From: Aquarana catesbeiana
Lineage: Eukaryota > Chordata > Amphibia > Anura > Ranidae
Assembly: GCF_042186555.1 (NCBI RefSeq)
Contig: NC_133331.1
Location: 2,539,395 to 2,603,394, forward strand
Length of the DNA: 64,000 nt
Direction of reading: 5' to 3'
Below, one piece after another: positions 20,800 to 33,492 of the stretch (position 1 is the first letter of the stretch; each line of letters begins with the position of its first letter). The notes beneath the pieces are model-generated. The model saw nothing but the letters and a program-made list of their open reading frames with translations. It did no database searches and was not told the DNA's origin. The translations under genes and the position numbers were made by a program.

Positions 20800-21039
20800 A
20801 GAACCTGAGGGATCACCATCACTCCTCATACCTCCACCATTACCTGAGGGATCACCATCACTCCTCATACCTCCACCATTACCTGAGGGATCACCATCAC
20901 TCCTCATACCTCCACCATTACCTGGGGGATCACTATCACTCCTCATCCCTCCACCATTACCTGAGAGATCTCCCCTCACTCTTTATCCCTCAAATAGACC
21001 TAAGGGATCCCCCTTACTGTTCATTCTTCTACCATACCC
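20800..21039. repeat. 39-bp array, short block
   Basis: Four to five units of CACCTGAGGGATCACCATC / CTCCTCATACCTCCACCATT. It ends with CCATACCCATAACATGAAGG, the entry into the next TCCCATAATA cluster. Confidence 0.93.
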
Positions 21040-21352
21040 ATAACATGAAGGGAGCTCTGACATCCCATAATAGTCACCCCAGCCTGGCATCCTATAATAA
21101 CCCGAGGGAAACTGACATCCCATAATAATCACCAGGTATCCCATAATAACTTCTAGGGAGCCTGGCATCCCATAATATGCCCCTTCCTCCTAAAATCCCA
21201 TAATATGCCCCCTCCTCCTGACATCCCATAATATGCCCCTTCCTCCTAAAATCCCATAATATGCCCCCTCCTCCTGACATCCCATAATATGCCCCCTCCT
21301 CCTGACATCCCATAATATGCCCCCCCCCACACTCCTGACATCCCATAATAAG
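21040..21352. repeat. TCCCATAATA cluster, block 2
   Basis: Starts AACATGAAGGGAGCTCTGAC like block 1 (17,974). Units ATGCCCCTTCCTCCTAAAATC and ATGCCCCCTCCTCCTGACATC alternate. Followed by the same linker. Confidence 0.93.
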
Positions 21353-21419
21353 CCTGTCACAGCACCTAACACAGTGCCAGGTGTCCCTCCATGGTAACTC
21401 CAGTCTGGGCACTAAGTGT

Positions 21420-21640
21420 TCCTCCTCATCACAGTGCTATGTCCATCCTTCACTCCTCATCACAGTGCTATGTCCACCCTTCACTCCTCATCACAGTGCT
21501 ATGTCCATCCTTCACTCCTCATCACAGTGCTATGTCCACCCTTCACTCCTCATCACAGTGCTATGTCCACCCTTCACTCCTCATCACAGTGCTATGTCCA
21601 TCCTTCACTCCTCATCACAGTGCTATGTCCACCCTTCACT
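21420..21640. repeat. 31-bp CATCACAGTGCTATGTC array, short
   Basis: Seven units, all of the 31-bp type with alternating CATCCTTCACTCCT and CACCCTTCACTCCT. Same position in the higher-order order as the long array at 18,306. Confidence 0.95.
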
Positions 21641-23309
21641 GAGAACCTGAGGGATCACTATCACTCCTCATAACTCCACCATCACCTGAGGGAGCACTAT
21701 CACTCCTCATACCTCTATCATCACCTGAGGGATCACTATCACTCCTCATACCATCACCATCACTCCTCATACCTCCACCATCACCTGAGAGATCACTATC
21801 ACTCCTCATGCCTCCACCATTACCTGAGTGATCACTATCACTCCTCATACCTCCACCATCACCTGAGGGATCACCATCACTCCTCATACCTCCACCATTA
21901 CCTGAGGGATCACTATCACTCTTCATACCTCCACCATCACCTGAGGGATCACCATCACTCCTCATACCTCCACCATCACCTGAGAGATCACTATCACTCC
22001 TCATGCCTCCACCATTACCTGAGTGATCACTATCATTCCTCATACCTCCACCATCACCTGAGGGATCACCATCACTCCTCATACCTCCATCATCACCTGG
22101 GGGGTCCTTATCACTCTTCATACCTCCACCATCAATTGGGGGGGTCATACCTCCACCATTACCTGAGGGATCAGTACCACTCCTCATATCTCCACCATCA
22201 CCTGGGGGGTCACCATCATTCCTTATATCTCCACCATCACCTGAGGGATCACTCCTCATACCTCCACCATCACCTGGGGGGTCCTTATCACTCCTCCTAC
22301 CTCCACCATCACCTGAGGGATCACTATCACTCCTCATACCTCCACCATCACCTGGGGGGTCACCATCACTCCTCATACCTCCACCATCATCTGGGGGGGT
22401 CACCATCACTCCTCATATCTCCACCATCACCTGAGGGATCACTATCACTCCTCATACCTCCACCATCACCTGGGGGGTCCTTATCACTCCTGATACCTCC
22501 ACCATCACCTGGGGGGTCACCATCACTCCTCATATCTCCACCATCACCTGAGGGATCACTATCACTCCTCATACCTCCACCATTACCTCAGGGATCACTA
22601 CCACTCCTCATATCTCCACCATCACCTGAGGGATCACTATCACTCCTCATACCTCCACCATCACCTGAGGGATCACTATCACTCCTCATACCTCCACCAT
22701 CACCTGAGGGATCACTATCACTCCTCATACCTCCACCATTACCTCAGGGATCACTACCACTCCTCATATCTCCACCATCACCTGAGGGATCACTATCACT
22801 CCTCATACCTCCACCATCACCTGAGGGATCACTATCACTCCTCATACCTCCACCATCACCTGAGGGATCACTATCACTCCTCATACCTCCACCATCACCT
22901 GAGGGAGCACTATCACTCCTCATACCTCCACTATCACGTGAGGGGTCACCATCACTCCTCATATCTCCACCATCAACTGCGGGGTCCTTATCACTCCTCG
23001 TCCCTCTACTACTACCTGAGGGGTCACCACCATCACTCTTCATACCTCTATAACTACCTGAGGGGTCACCATCACTCCTAATCCCTCTACTACTACCTGA
23101 GGGGCCACCATCACTCCTCATCACAGTGCTATGTCCATCCTTCACTAAGAACCTGAGGGATCACCATCACTCCTCATACCTCCACCATTACCTGGGGGAT
23201 CCACCTCATTCCTCATCCCTCCACCATTACCTGAGAGATCTCCCCTCACTCTTTATCCCTCAAATGTACCTAAGGGATCCCCCTTACTGTTCATTCTTCT
23301 ACCATACCC
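21641..23309. repeat. 39-bp array, block 2
   Basis: About 38 units of CACCTGAGGGATCACTATC plus CTCCTCATACCTCCACCAT, with variants CACCTGGGGGGTC and truncated units lacking CCTCCA. One CATCACAGTGCTATGTC unit is embedded at about 23,116. Because 39 is 13 codons, frames stay open and give DPSGDGGGMRSDS periodicity on the minus strand; not a gene. Confidence 0.95.
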
Positions 23310-23539
23310 ATAACATGAAGGTAGCTCTGACATCCCATAATAGTCACCACAGCCTGGCATCCTATAATAACCTGGGGGAGACTGACATCCCATAATAATC
23401 ACCAGGTATCCCATAATAACTTCTAGGGAGCCTGGCATCCCATAATATGCCCCTTCCTCCTAAAATCCCATAATATGCCCCCTCCTCCTGACATCCCATA
23501 ATATGCACCCCCCCCCCCTCCTGACATCCCATAATAAGC
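23310..23539. repeat. TCCCATAATA cluster, block 3
   Basis: Starts AACATGAAGGTAGCTCTGAC and closely matches block 2, including CAGCCTGGCATCCTATAATA. Followed by the linker (to about 23,612) and only two or three CATCACAGTGCTATGTC units (to 23,665). Confidence 0.93.
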
Positions 23540-23665
23540 CTGTCACAGCACCTCACACAGTGCCAGGTGTCCCTCCATGGTAACTCCAGTCTGGGCACTA
23601 AGTGGTCCTCCTCATCACAGTGCTATGTCCATCCTTTACTCCTCATCACAGTGCTCTATCCTTCA

Positions 23666-25816
23666 CTTATAACCTAAGGGTTCTCACTCCCTCACTCCTC
23701 ATACCTCCACCATCAATCCTCATCCCTCTAGTACTATCTGAGGAATCACCATCACTCCTCATCCCTCTACTACTACCCGAGGGATCACCATCTCTCCTCA
23801 TACCTCCATCATTAGGGGAGGGGGGTCACCATCGCTCCTCATACCTTCATTATTACCTGGAGGATCCCCTTCACTCCACCATTACCTGATGGATCCCCCT
23901 CATTCTTCATATATCTACTATCACCTGAGGGATCCCTCTCACTCCCCATCCCTCTACTGTATCTGAGGGATTCCTCCTCATCCCTTTGCCATTACCTGAG
24001 GGATCCCTCCTCAATCCTCCGTCCACTATTACCGGAGGGATTCCTCTTCGTCCCTCTCCCATTACCTTGAGGTATCCTTTCTCAGTCTTTATCCCTTTCT
24101 CATATCTGAGGAATCCCTCCTCATGCCTGTTCCATCTACCATTACCTAAAGGATCCCACCTCACTCTTCATCCTTCAATGGTACCTGAGGGATCCCTCTT
24201 ACTTTTCATCCCTCCACTATTACCTGGGGGATCTCCCTCACTCTTCATCCCTCTACTACTTCTCATGCTTCCACCATTACCTGGCGGACCTCCTTAACTC
24301 TTCATCCATCCATCTTTACCTTGAGGATCCTCCTCACTCTTCATCCCCCCAAAACTACTTGAGGAATTCCTCTGACTCCTCATCCCTCTACCATTACCTG
24401 AAGGTTCCCCCTAACTCTTCACCCCTCCATCTTTACCTAGAGGACCCCCTTCATGCTTCATCCCTCAACAATACCTGGGAGATCCTTCTCATTCTCTATC
24501 CTTCTACCACTACCTGAGGGACCCCCTTACTCTTCATCCCTCTAACATTACCCAAGGGATCCACCTTACTCCTCATCCCTCTGCTACTACCCGAGGGATC
24601 CCCCGTACTCTTCATCCCTCTACCATTACCCGAGGAACCCCCCTTACTCCTCATCCCTCTACCATTACCCGAGGGATCCCCCTTACTCTTCATCCCTCTA
24701 CCATTACCCGAGGGACCCCCCTTACTCCTCATCCCTCTGCTACTACCCGAGGGATCCCCCGTACTCTTCATCCCTCTACCATTACCCGAGGAACCCCCCT
24801 TACTCCTCATCCCTCTACGATTACCCGAGGGATCCCCCTTACTCTTCATCCCTCTACCATTACCCGAGGGACCCCCCTTACTCCTCATTCCTCTACTACT
24901 ACCTAAGGGATCCCCCGTACTCTTCATCCCTCTACCATTACCCAAGGGATCCCCCCTATTCCTCATCCCTCTACCATTACCCGAGGGATTCCCCTTACTC
25001 TTCATCCCTCTACCATTACCCGAGGGATCCCCCTTACTCTTCATCCCTCTAACATCACCCAAGGGACCCCCCCTTACTCCTCATCCCTCTACCACTACCT
25101 GAGGGATCCCCCGTACTCTTCATCCCTCTACCATTACCCGAGGGATCCCCCTTACTCTTCATCCCTCTACCATTACCCGAGGGATCCCCCTTACTCTTCA
25201 TCCCTCTAACATCACCCAAGGGACCCCCCCTTACTCCTCATCCCTCTACCACTACCTGAGGGATCCCCCGTACTCTTCATCCCTCTACCATTACCCAAGG
25301 GATCCCCCTTATTCCTCATCCCTCTACCATTACCCGAGGGATTCCCCTTACTCTTCATCCCTCTACCATTACCCGAGGGATCCCCCTTACTCTTCATCCC
25401 TCTAACATCACCCAAGGGACCCCCCCTTACTCCTCATCCCTCTACTACTACCTGAGGGATCCCCCTTACTCCTCATCCCTCTACCATTACCCAAGGGATC
25501 CCCCTTACTCCTCATCCCTCTACTACTACCTGAGGGATCCCCCTTACTCCTCATCCCTCTACCATTACCCGAGTACCCGAGGGATTCCCCCTTTACTCCT
25601 CATCCCTTTACTACTACCTGAGGGATCCCCCTTACTCCTCATCCCTCTACTACTACCCGAGGGATCCCCCTTACCCTTTATCCCTCTACTACTACCCGAG
25701 GGATCCCCCCTTACTGCTCATCCCTCTACTACTACCCGAGGGATCCCCCTTACTCCTCATACTCTACTACTACCTGGGGGATCCCCCTTACTCCTCATAC
25801 TATACTACTATACCCT
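23666..25816. repeat. 39-bp array, block 3 (GGATCCCCCTTACTC variant)
   Basis: The same 39-bp backbone with a distinct subfamily: GGGATCCCCCTTACTCTTC and ATCCCTCTACCATTACCCGA. Within 24,540-25,450 larger groups of units repeat (for example GGATCCCCCGTACTCTTCA then CTAACATCACCCAAGGGACC), showing local multi-unit duplication. BamHI-like GGATCC recurs in most units. Confidence 0.95.
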
Positions 25817-26082
25817 TAACATGAAGGGAGCTCTGCTATCCCATAATAGCCACAGACATCTCATAGTAATCTGAGGGAGCTCTGACATCCCATAATAGTC
25901 ACCACAGCCAGGCATCCCATAATAACCTGAGGGAGACTGACATCCCATAATAATCACCAGGCATCCCATAATAACCCGAGGGATATTGACATCCCATAAT
26001 AATCACCATGCATCCCATAATAACTTCTAAGGAATCTGACATCCCATAATATGCCCCCTCCTACCGACATCCCATAATAAGC
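25817..26082. repeat. TCCCATAATA cluster, block 4
   Basis: Starts AACATGAAGGGAGCTCTGCT; sequence near ACAGACATCTCATAGTAATC resembles block 1 rather than blocks 2 and 3. Followed by the linker to 26,152 and a single CATCACAGTGCTATGTC unit. Confidence 0.93.
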
Positions 26083-26175
26083 CTGTCAACGCACCTCACA
26101 CAGTGTCGGGTTTCCCTCCATGGCAACCTCAGTCCAGGCACTGAGTGGTCCTCCTCATCACAGTGCTATGTCCAT

Positions 26176-29100
26176 CCTGAGAACCTGAGGGATCACTATC
26201 ACTCCTCATACCTCCACCATCACCTGAGGGATCACTATCACTCTTCATACCTCCACCATCACCTGAGGGATCACTATCACTCCTCATACCATCACCTGAG
26301 GAATCACTATCACTCCTCATACCTCCACCATCACCTGAGGGATCACTATCACTCCTCATACCTCCACCATTACCTCAGGGATCACTATCACTCCTCATAC
26401 CATCACCTGAGGAATAACTATCACTCCTCATACCTCCACCATCACCTGAGGGATCACCATCACTCCTCATACCTCCACCATTACCTCAGGGATCACTATC
26501 ACTCCTCATACCTCCACCATCACCTGAGGGATCACTATCACTCCTCATACCTCCACCATCACCTGAGGGATCACTATCACTCCTCATACCTCCACCATCA
26601 CCTGAGGGATCACTATCACTCCTCATATCATCACCATCACCTGAGGGATCACTATCACTCCTCATACCTCCACCATCACCTGAGGGATCACTATCACTCC
26701 TCATACCTCCACCATCACCTGAGGGATCACTATCACTCCTCATATCATCACCATCACCTGAGGGATCACTATCACTCCTCATACCTCCACCATCATCTGA
26801 GGGATCACCATCACTCCTCATACCTCCACCATTACCTCAGGGATCACTATCACTCCTCATACCTCCACCATTACCGGAGGGATCACTATCACTCCTCATA
26901 CCATCACCATCACCTGAGGGATCACCATCACTCCTCATACCTCCACCATTACCTCAGGGATCACTATCACTCCTCATACCTCCACCATTACCTGAGGGAT
27001 CACTATCACTCCTCATACCTCCACCATCACCTGAGGGATCACTATCACTCCTCATACCATCACCTGAGGAATAACTATCACTCCTCATACCTCCACCATC
27101 ACCTGAGGGATCACCATCACTCCTCATACCTCCACCATTACCTCAGGGATCACTATCACTCCTCATACCTCCACCATTACCTGAGGGATCACTATCACTC
27201 CTCATAACTCCACCATCACCTGAGGGATCACTATCACTCCTCATACCATCACCATTACCTGAGGGATCACTATCACTCCTCATACCTCCACCATTACCTG
27301 AGGGATCACTATCACTTCTCATATCTCCACCATAACCTGAGGGATCACTATCACTCCTCATACCATCACCTGAGGGATCACTATCACTCCTCATACCTCC
27401 ACCATCACCTGAGGGATCACTATCACTCCTCATACCTCCACCATCACCTGAGGGATCACTATCACTCCTCATACCATCACCTGAGGGATCACTATCACTC
27501 CTCATACCTCCACCATCACCTGAGGGATCAACATCACTCCTCATACCTTCACCATTACCTCAGGGATCACTATCACTCCTCATACCTCCACCATTACCTG
27601 AGGGATCACTATCACTCCTCATACCTCCACCATCACCTGAGGGATCACCATCACTCCTCATACCTCCACCATCACCTGAGGGATCACTATCACTCCTCAT
27701 ACCTCCACCATCACCTGAGGGATCACCATCACTCCTCATACCTCCACCATTACCTCAGGGATCACTATCACTCCTCATACCTCCACCATTACCTGAGGGA
27801 TCACTATCACTCCTCATAACTCCACCATCACCTGAGGGATCACTATCACTTCTCATACCTCCACCATTACCTCAGGGATCACTATCACTCCTCATACCTC
27901 CACCATCACCTGAGGGATCACTATCACTCCTCATATCATCACCATCACCTGAGGGATCACTATCACTCCTCATACCTCCACCATCATCTGAGGGATCACC
28001 ATCACTCCTCATACCTCCACCATTACCTCAGGGATCACTATCACTCCTCATACCTCCACCATCATCTGAGGGATCACCATCACTCCTCATACCTCCACCA
28101 TTACCTCAGGGATCACTATCACTCCTCATACCTCCACCATTACCGGAGGGATCACTATCACTCCTCATACCATCACCATCACCTGAGGGATCACCATCAC
28201 TCCTCATACCTCCACCATTACCTCAGGGATCACTATCACTCCTCATACCTCCACCATTACCTGAGGGATCACTATCACTCCTCATACCATCACCTGAGGA
28301 ATAACTATCACTCCTCATACCTCCACCATCACCTGAGGGATCACCATCACTCCTCATACCTCCACCATTACCTCAGGGATCACTATCACTCCTCATACCT
28401 CCACCATTACCTGAGGGATCACTATCACTCCTCATACCTCCACCATCACCTGAGGGATCACCATCACTCCTCATACCTCCACCATCACCTGAGGGATCAC
28501 TATCACTCCTCATACCTCCACCATCACCTGAGGGATCACCATCACTCCTCATACCTCCACCATTACCTCAGGGATCACTATCACTCCTCATACCTCCACC
28601 ATTACCTGAGGGATCACTATCACTCCTCATAACTCCACCATCACCTGAGGGATCACTATCACTTCTCATACCTCCACCATTACCTCAGGGATCACTATCA
28701 CTCCTCATACCTCCACCATCACCTGAGGGATCACTATCACTCCTCATATCATCACCATCACCTGAGGGATCACTATCACTCCTCATACCTCCACCATCAC
28801 CTGGGGGATCCCCCCTCATTCTTCATACATCTACTATCACCTGAGGGATCCCCCTCATGCCTCATCCCTCTACTACAACTTGAGGTATATCCCTCACTCC
28901 TCATCCCTCTACTACTACCTGAGGGATCCCCCTCATTCCTCATCCCTCTACTATTATCTGAGGGATCTCCCTTACTCTTCACCCCTCTATTACTGCCTGG
29001 GGGATCCTTCTCACTCCTCATACCTCCACAATCACCTGGAGATCAGCTCACTCCTCATCCCTCTACTACAACCTGAGTGATCCCGCTAAATCCTCATTCC

Positions 29101-30725
29101 TCTACTACTACCTGAGGGATCCTTCTCACTCCTCATCCCTCTACTGTATCTGAGGAATCTCTCCTCACTGCGCATCCCTCTAATGTCCCTGAGGGGTCAC
29201 TTCTCAATCCTCCCTCTACCATTACCTGAGGATCCCCTCTACTATTATTCTAATGGATCCTCTCTCATTCTTTATCACTCTGGAATCACTCCTCACTTCT
29301 CTTCCCTTTACCATCCCCACCTAAGGGAACCCCTCTCACTCTTCATCCCTCAATGGTATCTGAGGGATCCCCCTTACTTTTCATCTCTCCACCATTACTC
29401 GGGGGATCGCCCTCACTCTTTATCCCTCTACCATTACCTGAAAAATTCCCCTCACTTTTCATCCCTCTGCTGTACCTGAGGGATCCGCCTTATGCCCCGT
29501 ACACACGGTCGGACATTCCGACGGAATATGTGCGATTGGAGCTTGCTGTCGGAAATTCCGACCGTGTGTGGGCTCCATCGGACTTTTTCCATCGGAATTT
29601 CCGACACACAAAATTTGAGAGCAGGCTATAAAATTTTCCGACAACAAAATCCGATCCTTTAAATTCCGATCGTGTGTAGACAAATCCGACGGACAAAGTG
29701 CCACGCATGCTCAGAATAAATTAAAAGACGAAAGTTATTGGCTATTTAACCGTTTATAGGCCCGACGTACGTGTTTTACGTCACCGCGTTCAGAACGATC
29801 GGATTTTCCAACAACTTTGTGTGACCGTGTGTATGCAAGACAAGTTTGAGCCAACATCCGTCGGAAAAAATCCATGGATTTTGTTGTCGGAATGTCCGAT
29901 CAATGTCCGATCATGTGTACAGGGCATTACTCTTCATTCTTCCACTACTACCTGGGGGATCACCCACACTCTTCATCCCTCAACTGTACCTGGGGGATCC
30001 CTCCTCACTTTTCATTTCTCTACTATCACCTGAGGGATCCTCTTAACTCTTCATCCTTCTACCATTACCTAAAGGATTACCTCCCCACTCCTCACCCCTC
30101 TACCATTACCCAGGGAGTCCCACTCACACTTCATCTCTCAACTGTACCTGAGGGATCTTCCTCACTTCTCATGCCTCCACCATTACCTGGGGGATCCCCT
30201 AAACTATTCATCCCTTCATCTTTACCTTGAGGATCCCCCCTCACTCTTCATTCCTCAACTCTACCTGAGGGATCCCCCTCACTTTTCATCCCTCCAAAAC
30301 TGCTTGAGGGACCCCCCTGACTCCTCATCCCTCTACCATTATTTGAGGGATCCCCCCCTCATTCTTATCCCTCAACTGTACCTAAGGGATCCCCCTTTAC
30401 TCCTTATCTCTCCACTGTTACCCAGGGGATCCCCCTAACTCTTCACCCCTCCATCTTTACCCAGAGAATTCCCCTCATGCTTCATCCTTCAACTTTACCT
30501 GGGAGATCCGTCTCATTTTTTTTTATGCCTCTACCACTACCTGAGGGATCCCCCTGACTCCTCATCCGTCTACCATTACCTGAGGGATCCCTCCACACTC
30601 CTCATCTCTCCAAAGGATACCTCCTCACTCAGCATCCCTCTACAATACCTGAGGAATACCTTCTCACTCTTTATTTCTCTGCCATACCTGAGGGATTCCC
30701 CCGCACTCTGGATCCCTCTACCACC
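26176..30725. repeat. 39-bp array, block 4 (largest)
   Basis: About 4.5 kb of 39-bp units. From 26,176 to 28,800 units are GGGATCACTATCACTCCTC/ATACCTCCACCAT and multi-unit groups repeat at about 1 kb (compare 26,600-27,140 with 27,900-28,330). From 28,800 to 30,725 units become diverged GGATCCCCCTCA/CTTCATCCCTC types. A Harbinger-like MITE interrupts the diverged part. Confidence 0.95.
29493..29926. mobile_element. Harbinger-like MITE, 434 bp, TTA target duplication
   Basis: Inverted ends TGCCCCGTACACACGGTCGG and CCGATCATGTGTACAGGGCA, interior rich in TCCGACGGA-type blocks, flanked by TTA at 29,490-29,492 and 29,927-29,929. TTA duplication and end sequence fit PIF/Harbinger. It splits one 39-bp satellite unit. 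No transposase frame. Confidence 0.93.
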
Positions 30726-31040
30726 AATGTACTCCTCACAGTCCTATCACTAACTCTCCCAGTGCTCAGGAGCTCTGTTATGTAATACAATGTGACATCA
30801 CTGTAACATGCTTATTCTACTCACATGGTGCTGACATTCATAATGCCAGGGCCCCTTGAACCATTCAACCCAGTCTCTTCTTCTAGAAGATGCTTCTAGT
30901 CTGAAGAAGTCCTCTGCTTTCATGGAATAGAATGGAACTTTCTATGCTGCTGACGCAATAGTAAACCACTTTGTTGAAAGGAAAGCTTGGTGTTCTTTAT
31001 CCCCCTATGGCCCTTTTGCTTCCCAGTGCAGGCCTCAGAG
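30726..31040. other. Spacer, nothing recognised
   Basis: Mixed-composition sequence between the 39-bp satellite and the 92-bp repeat; no open frame or repeat signature noted. Confidence 0.4.
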
Positions 31041-31304
31041 GCATATTGAACAACTATGGGCTTCAAACTCTGGTCAATCTAGGGGAGCCTCAAAACTGTA
31101 TAGTTGGCCATTGAAAATGGTGGATTGGTTGTCCTTCCCTACCCACCAGCAGCTTCAGAGGGTATCCGAACTATGGTAACCTCAAAGCTGTATGGTTGCT
31201 CATTGAAAATGGTGGATTGGTGGTCCTTCTCTGCCCACCAGCAGTTTCAAATTGTGGTCTAGCTAGGGTAGCCTCAAAGCTGTATGGTTGGTCATTGAAA
31301 ATGG
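31041..31304. repeat. 92-bp tandem repeat, proximal part
   Basis: Roughly three units containing GGTTGGTCATTGAAAATGG, TGCCCACCAGCAGCTTCAGA and GCTATGGTAGCCTCAAAGC. It stops in mid-unit after ATTGAAAATGG and resumes in register at 31,695. Confidence 0.92.
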
Positions 31305-31694
31305 CCTACATACTTGTACGTATTTATATTTTTTGTGCAATAACATAGAGACCTGCAAACTCCATGTGGCTGGAGTCATCCTTTTCACATTCTATTCATT
31401 ATACAGTTTTTAACAATATAAATTGTGTCAACTTTTCAATCCATTTATTATTTTATTTTGTCATCATAATGTAACATTACAGTTGTTAGACCAATTACTG
31501 CAGCTGTGATCTTCTTTTAACTATTTCAGACTCTGTATGAACCAGACACGTCCAAAGAGCTGAGGATGTTGAGCGGAACCAACCACACAGGGCTCAAAAA
31601 TCTGAATATTTAGTCTAAAAGTATAGCCAAATAAGAAGGAAGCGGTGGTCTCTCTGCAGAAGTTTTAGATCAAGCAGGGAAGGGTCAATAATAA
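31305..31694. other. 390-bp segment interrupting the 92-bp repeat
   Basis: AT-rich and unlike its flanks. Repeat phase is kept across it (ATTGAAAATGG | ... | ATTGGTAG), which suggests insertion. No clear inverted ends seen. It contains the splice-acceptor-like candidate at 31,530. Confidence 0.6.
31530..31613 (+). other. Weak candidate terminal exon
   Basis: A strong-looking acceptor (ATCTTCTTTTAACTATTTCAG) precedes 27 sense codons, starting TLYEPDTSKELRMLSGTN and ending LNI, then TAG. I recognise no family, there is no clear polyadenylation signal close by, and the host segment looks like an insertion into a tandem repeat. Chance is quite likely. Confidence 0.15.
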
Positions 31695-32428
31695 TAGAGG
31701 ATTGGTAGTTCTTCTCTGCCTACCAGCAGCTTCAGAGGGTGGCCGAACTATGGTAGACTCAGAGCTGTATAGTTGGTAATTGAAAATGGTGTATTGGTGG
31801 ACCTTTCCTGCCCACCAGCAGTTGATGAAGGTGTCTGAGCTATGGTATCCTCAGAGCTGTATAGTTGGTCATGGGAAATGGTGGATTAGTGGTCCTTCCC
31901 TGCCCACCAGCAGCTTTAGAGGGTGGCCGAGCTATGGTAGCCTCAAAGTTGTATGGTTGGTCATTGAAAATGGTGGATTGGTGGTCTTTTTCTGCCCACC
32001 AGCACTTCAGAGTGTGGTCGAGCTATGTTATCCTCAAAGCTGTATGGTTGGTCATTGAAAATGGTATGTTGGTTGACCTTCCCTGCCCACCAGCAGCTTT
32101 AGAGGGTGGCCAAGCTATGTTTTCCTTAAAGCTTAATGGTTGGTCATTGCAAATGGTGGATTGGTGGTCTTTCCCTGCCCACCAGCAGCCTCAGAGGGTG
32201 GCCAAGCTATGGTAGCCTCAAAGCAGTATGGTTGGTCATTCAAGATGGTGGATTGGTGGACCTTCCCTATCCACCAACAGCTTCAGAGGGTGGCTGAGCT
32301 ATGGTAGCCTCAAAGCTGTGTGCTTGGTCATTGAAGATGGTGGATCGGTGGATCATCCCTGCCCACCAGCAGCTTCAGAGTGTGCCCGAGCTATGGTAGC
32401 CTCAAAGCTGTATGGTTGGTCATTGACC
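31695..32428. repeat. 92-bp tandem repeat, distal part
   Basis: About eight units as in the proximal part, with variants GTCTTTTTCTGCCC and CAGCACTTCAGAG. Frames of 70-120 codons across it follow the repeat and are not considered coding. Confidence 0.93.
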
Positions 32429-32540
32429 AGGAGTGGTTGGTCATGACTGGGAGTGAATGAAAAATCTCTTTGAAAGTAATATCTTCTTTTTGGTGTCACA
32501 GGGAACAGGTGTCCCCATTGGAAGAGTTCCTCTTTAGCCT

Positions 32541-33492
32541 TTAACCACTTGATGATGTACATCGGTAGAATGGCACGGGTGTGCGAATGGGCGTACCTGT
32601 ACGTCCCTCCGTCATCGCAGGCTAGCGGGCGCCCACATGCTCCCGGCAGCGGTCCCGCGGAATCCATGGCCCGCGGTGGTGGCAAAGAGAGGCAGAACAG
32701 GGAGATGCCTATGTAAACAAGACAATTCCCTGTTCTGGCTAGTGACATGAGAGGGATCTACTGCTCCCAGTGATTGGGAACCGTGATCTCTGTCATGTCC
32801 TAGTGAGCCCATCCCCCCCTACAGTTAGAACACGCTGAGGGAACACACATTTAACCCCTTGATCGCCCCCTAGTGTTAACCCCTCCCCTGCCAGTGACAT
32901 TTATACAGTAATCAGTGGCTATTTTTAGCTCTGATCGCTGTATAAATGTCAATGGTCCCAAAATAGTGTCAAAAGTGTCCGATCTGTCCACCGCAGTGTC
33001 GCATAAAAATCGCTTATCACCATAATTACAAGTAAAAAAATAAATAAATAATAAAAATGACATAAATCTATCACCTATTTTGTAGACGCTATAACTTTTG
33101 CGCAAACCAATCAATATACGCTTATTGCGATTTTTGTTTTTTTGTTTTTTTACCAAAAATATGTAGAAGAATACATATCGGCCTAAACTAAGGAAGAATT
33201 TTTTTTTTTTTTTTGTCATATTTATTATAGCAAAAAGTAAAAAATAATGTGTTTTTTTTTTTTTTTAATCAAAATTGTCGCTCTTTTTTTATTTATAGCA
33301 CAAAAAATAAAAACCGCAGAGGTGATCAAATACCACCAAAAGAAAGCTCTATTTGTGGGGAAAAAAAGGACGTAATTTTTGTTTGGGTACAGCGTCCCAC
33401 GACCGCGCAATTGTCAGTTAAAGCGATGCAGTGCCGAATCGCAAATTAATGGTCATTAAGAGGGTAAAATCTTCCGGGGCTGAAGTGGTTAA
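32541..33492. mobile_element. Family E repeat, third member
   Basis: Starts TTAACCACTTGATGATGTAC and ends GGGGCTGAAGTGGTTAA, inverted ends around TTAACCACTT. It lacks the 245-bp MITE of 3441 and keeps both the hairpin region and the CTAGTGTTAACCCC block, so it serves as an outgroup for the two duplication copies. Confidence 0.82.

Noticed and set aside
18270..21125. 951-codon plus-strand frame
   Set aside because: Follows a 31/34-bp satellite lacking stops in every frame; no domain and no composition break.
21636..28797. Collagen-like or Gly/Asp/Ser-rich minus frames (DPSGDGGGMRSDS)
   Set aside because: Produced by the 39-bp satellite, whose period is 13 codons; frames break wherever units are truncated.
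32353..32748. 131-codon minus frame
   Set aside because: Straddles the end of the 92-bp repeat and the start of family E; no domain seen.
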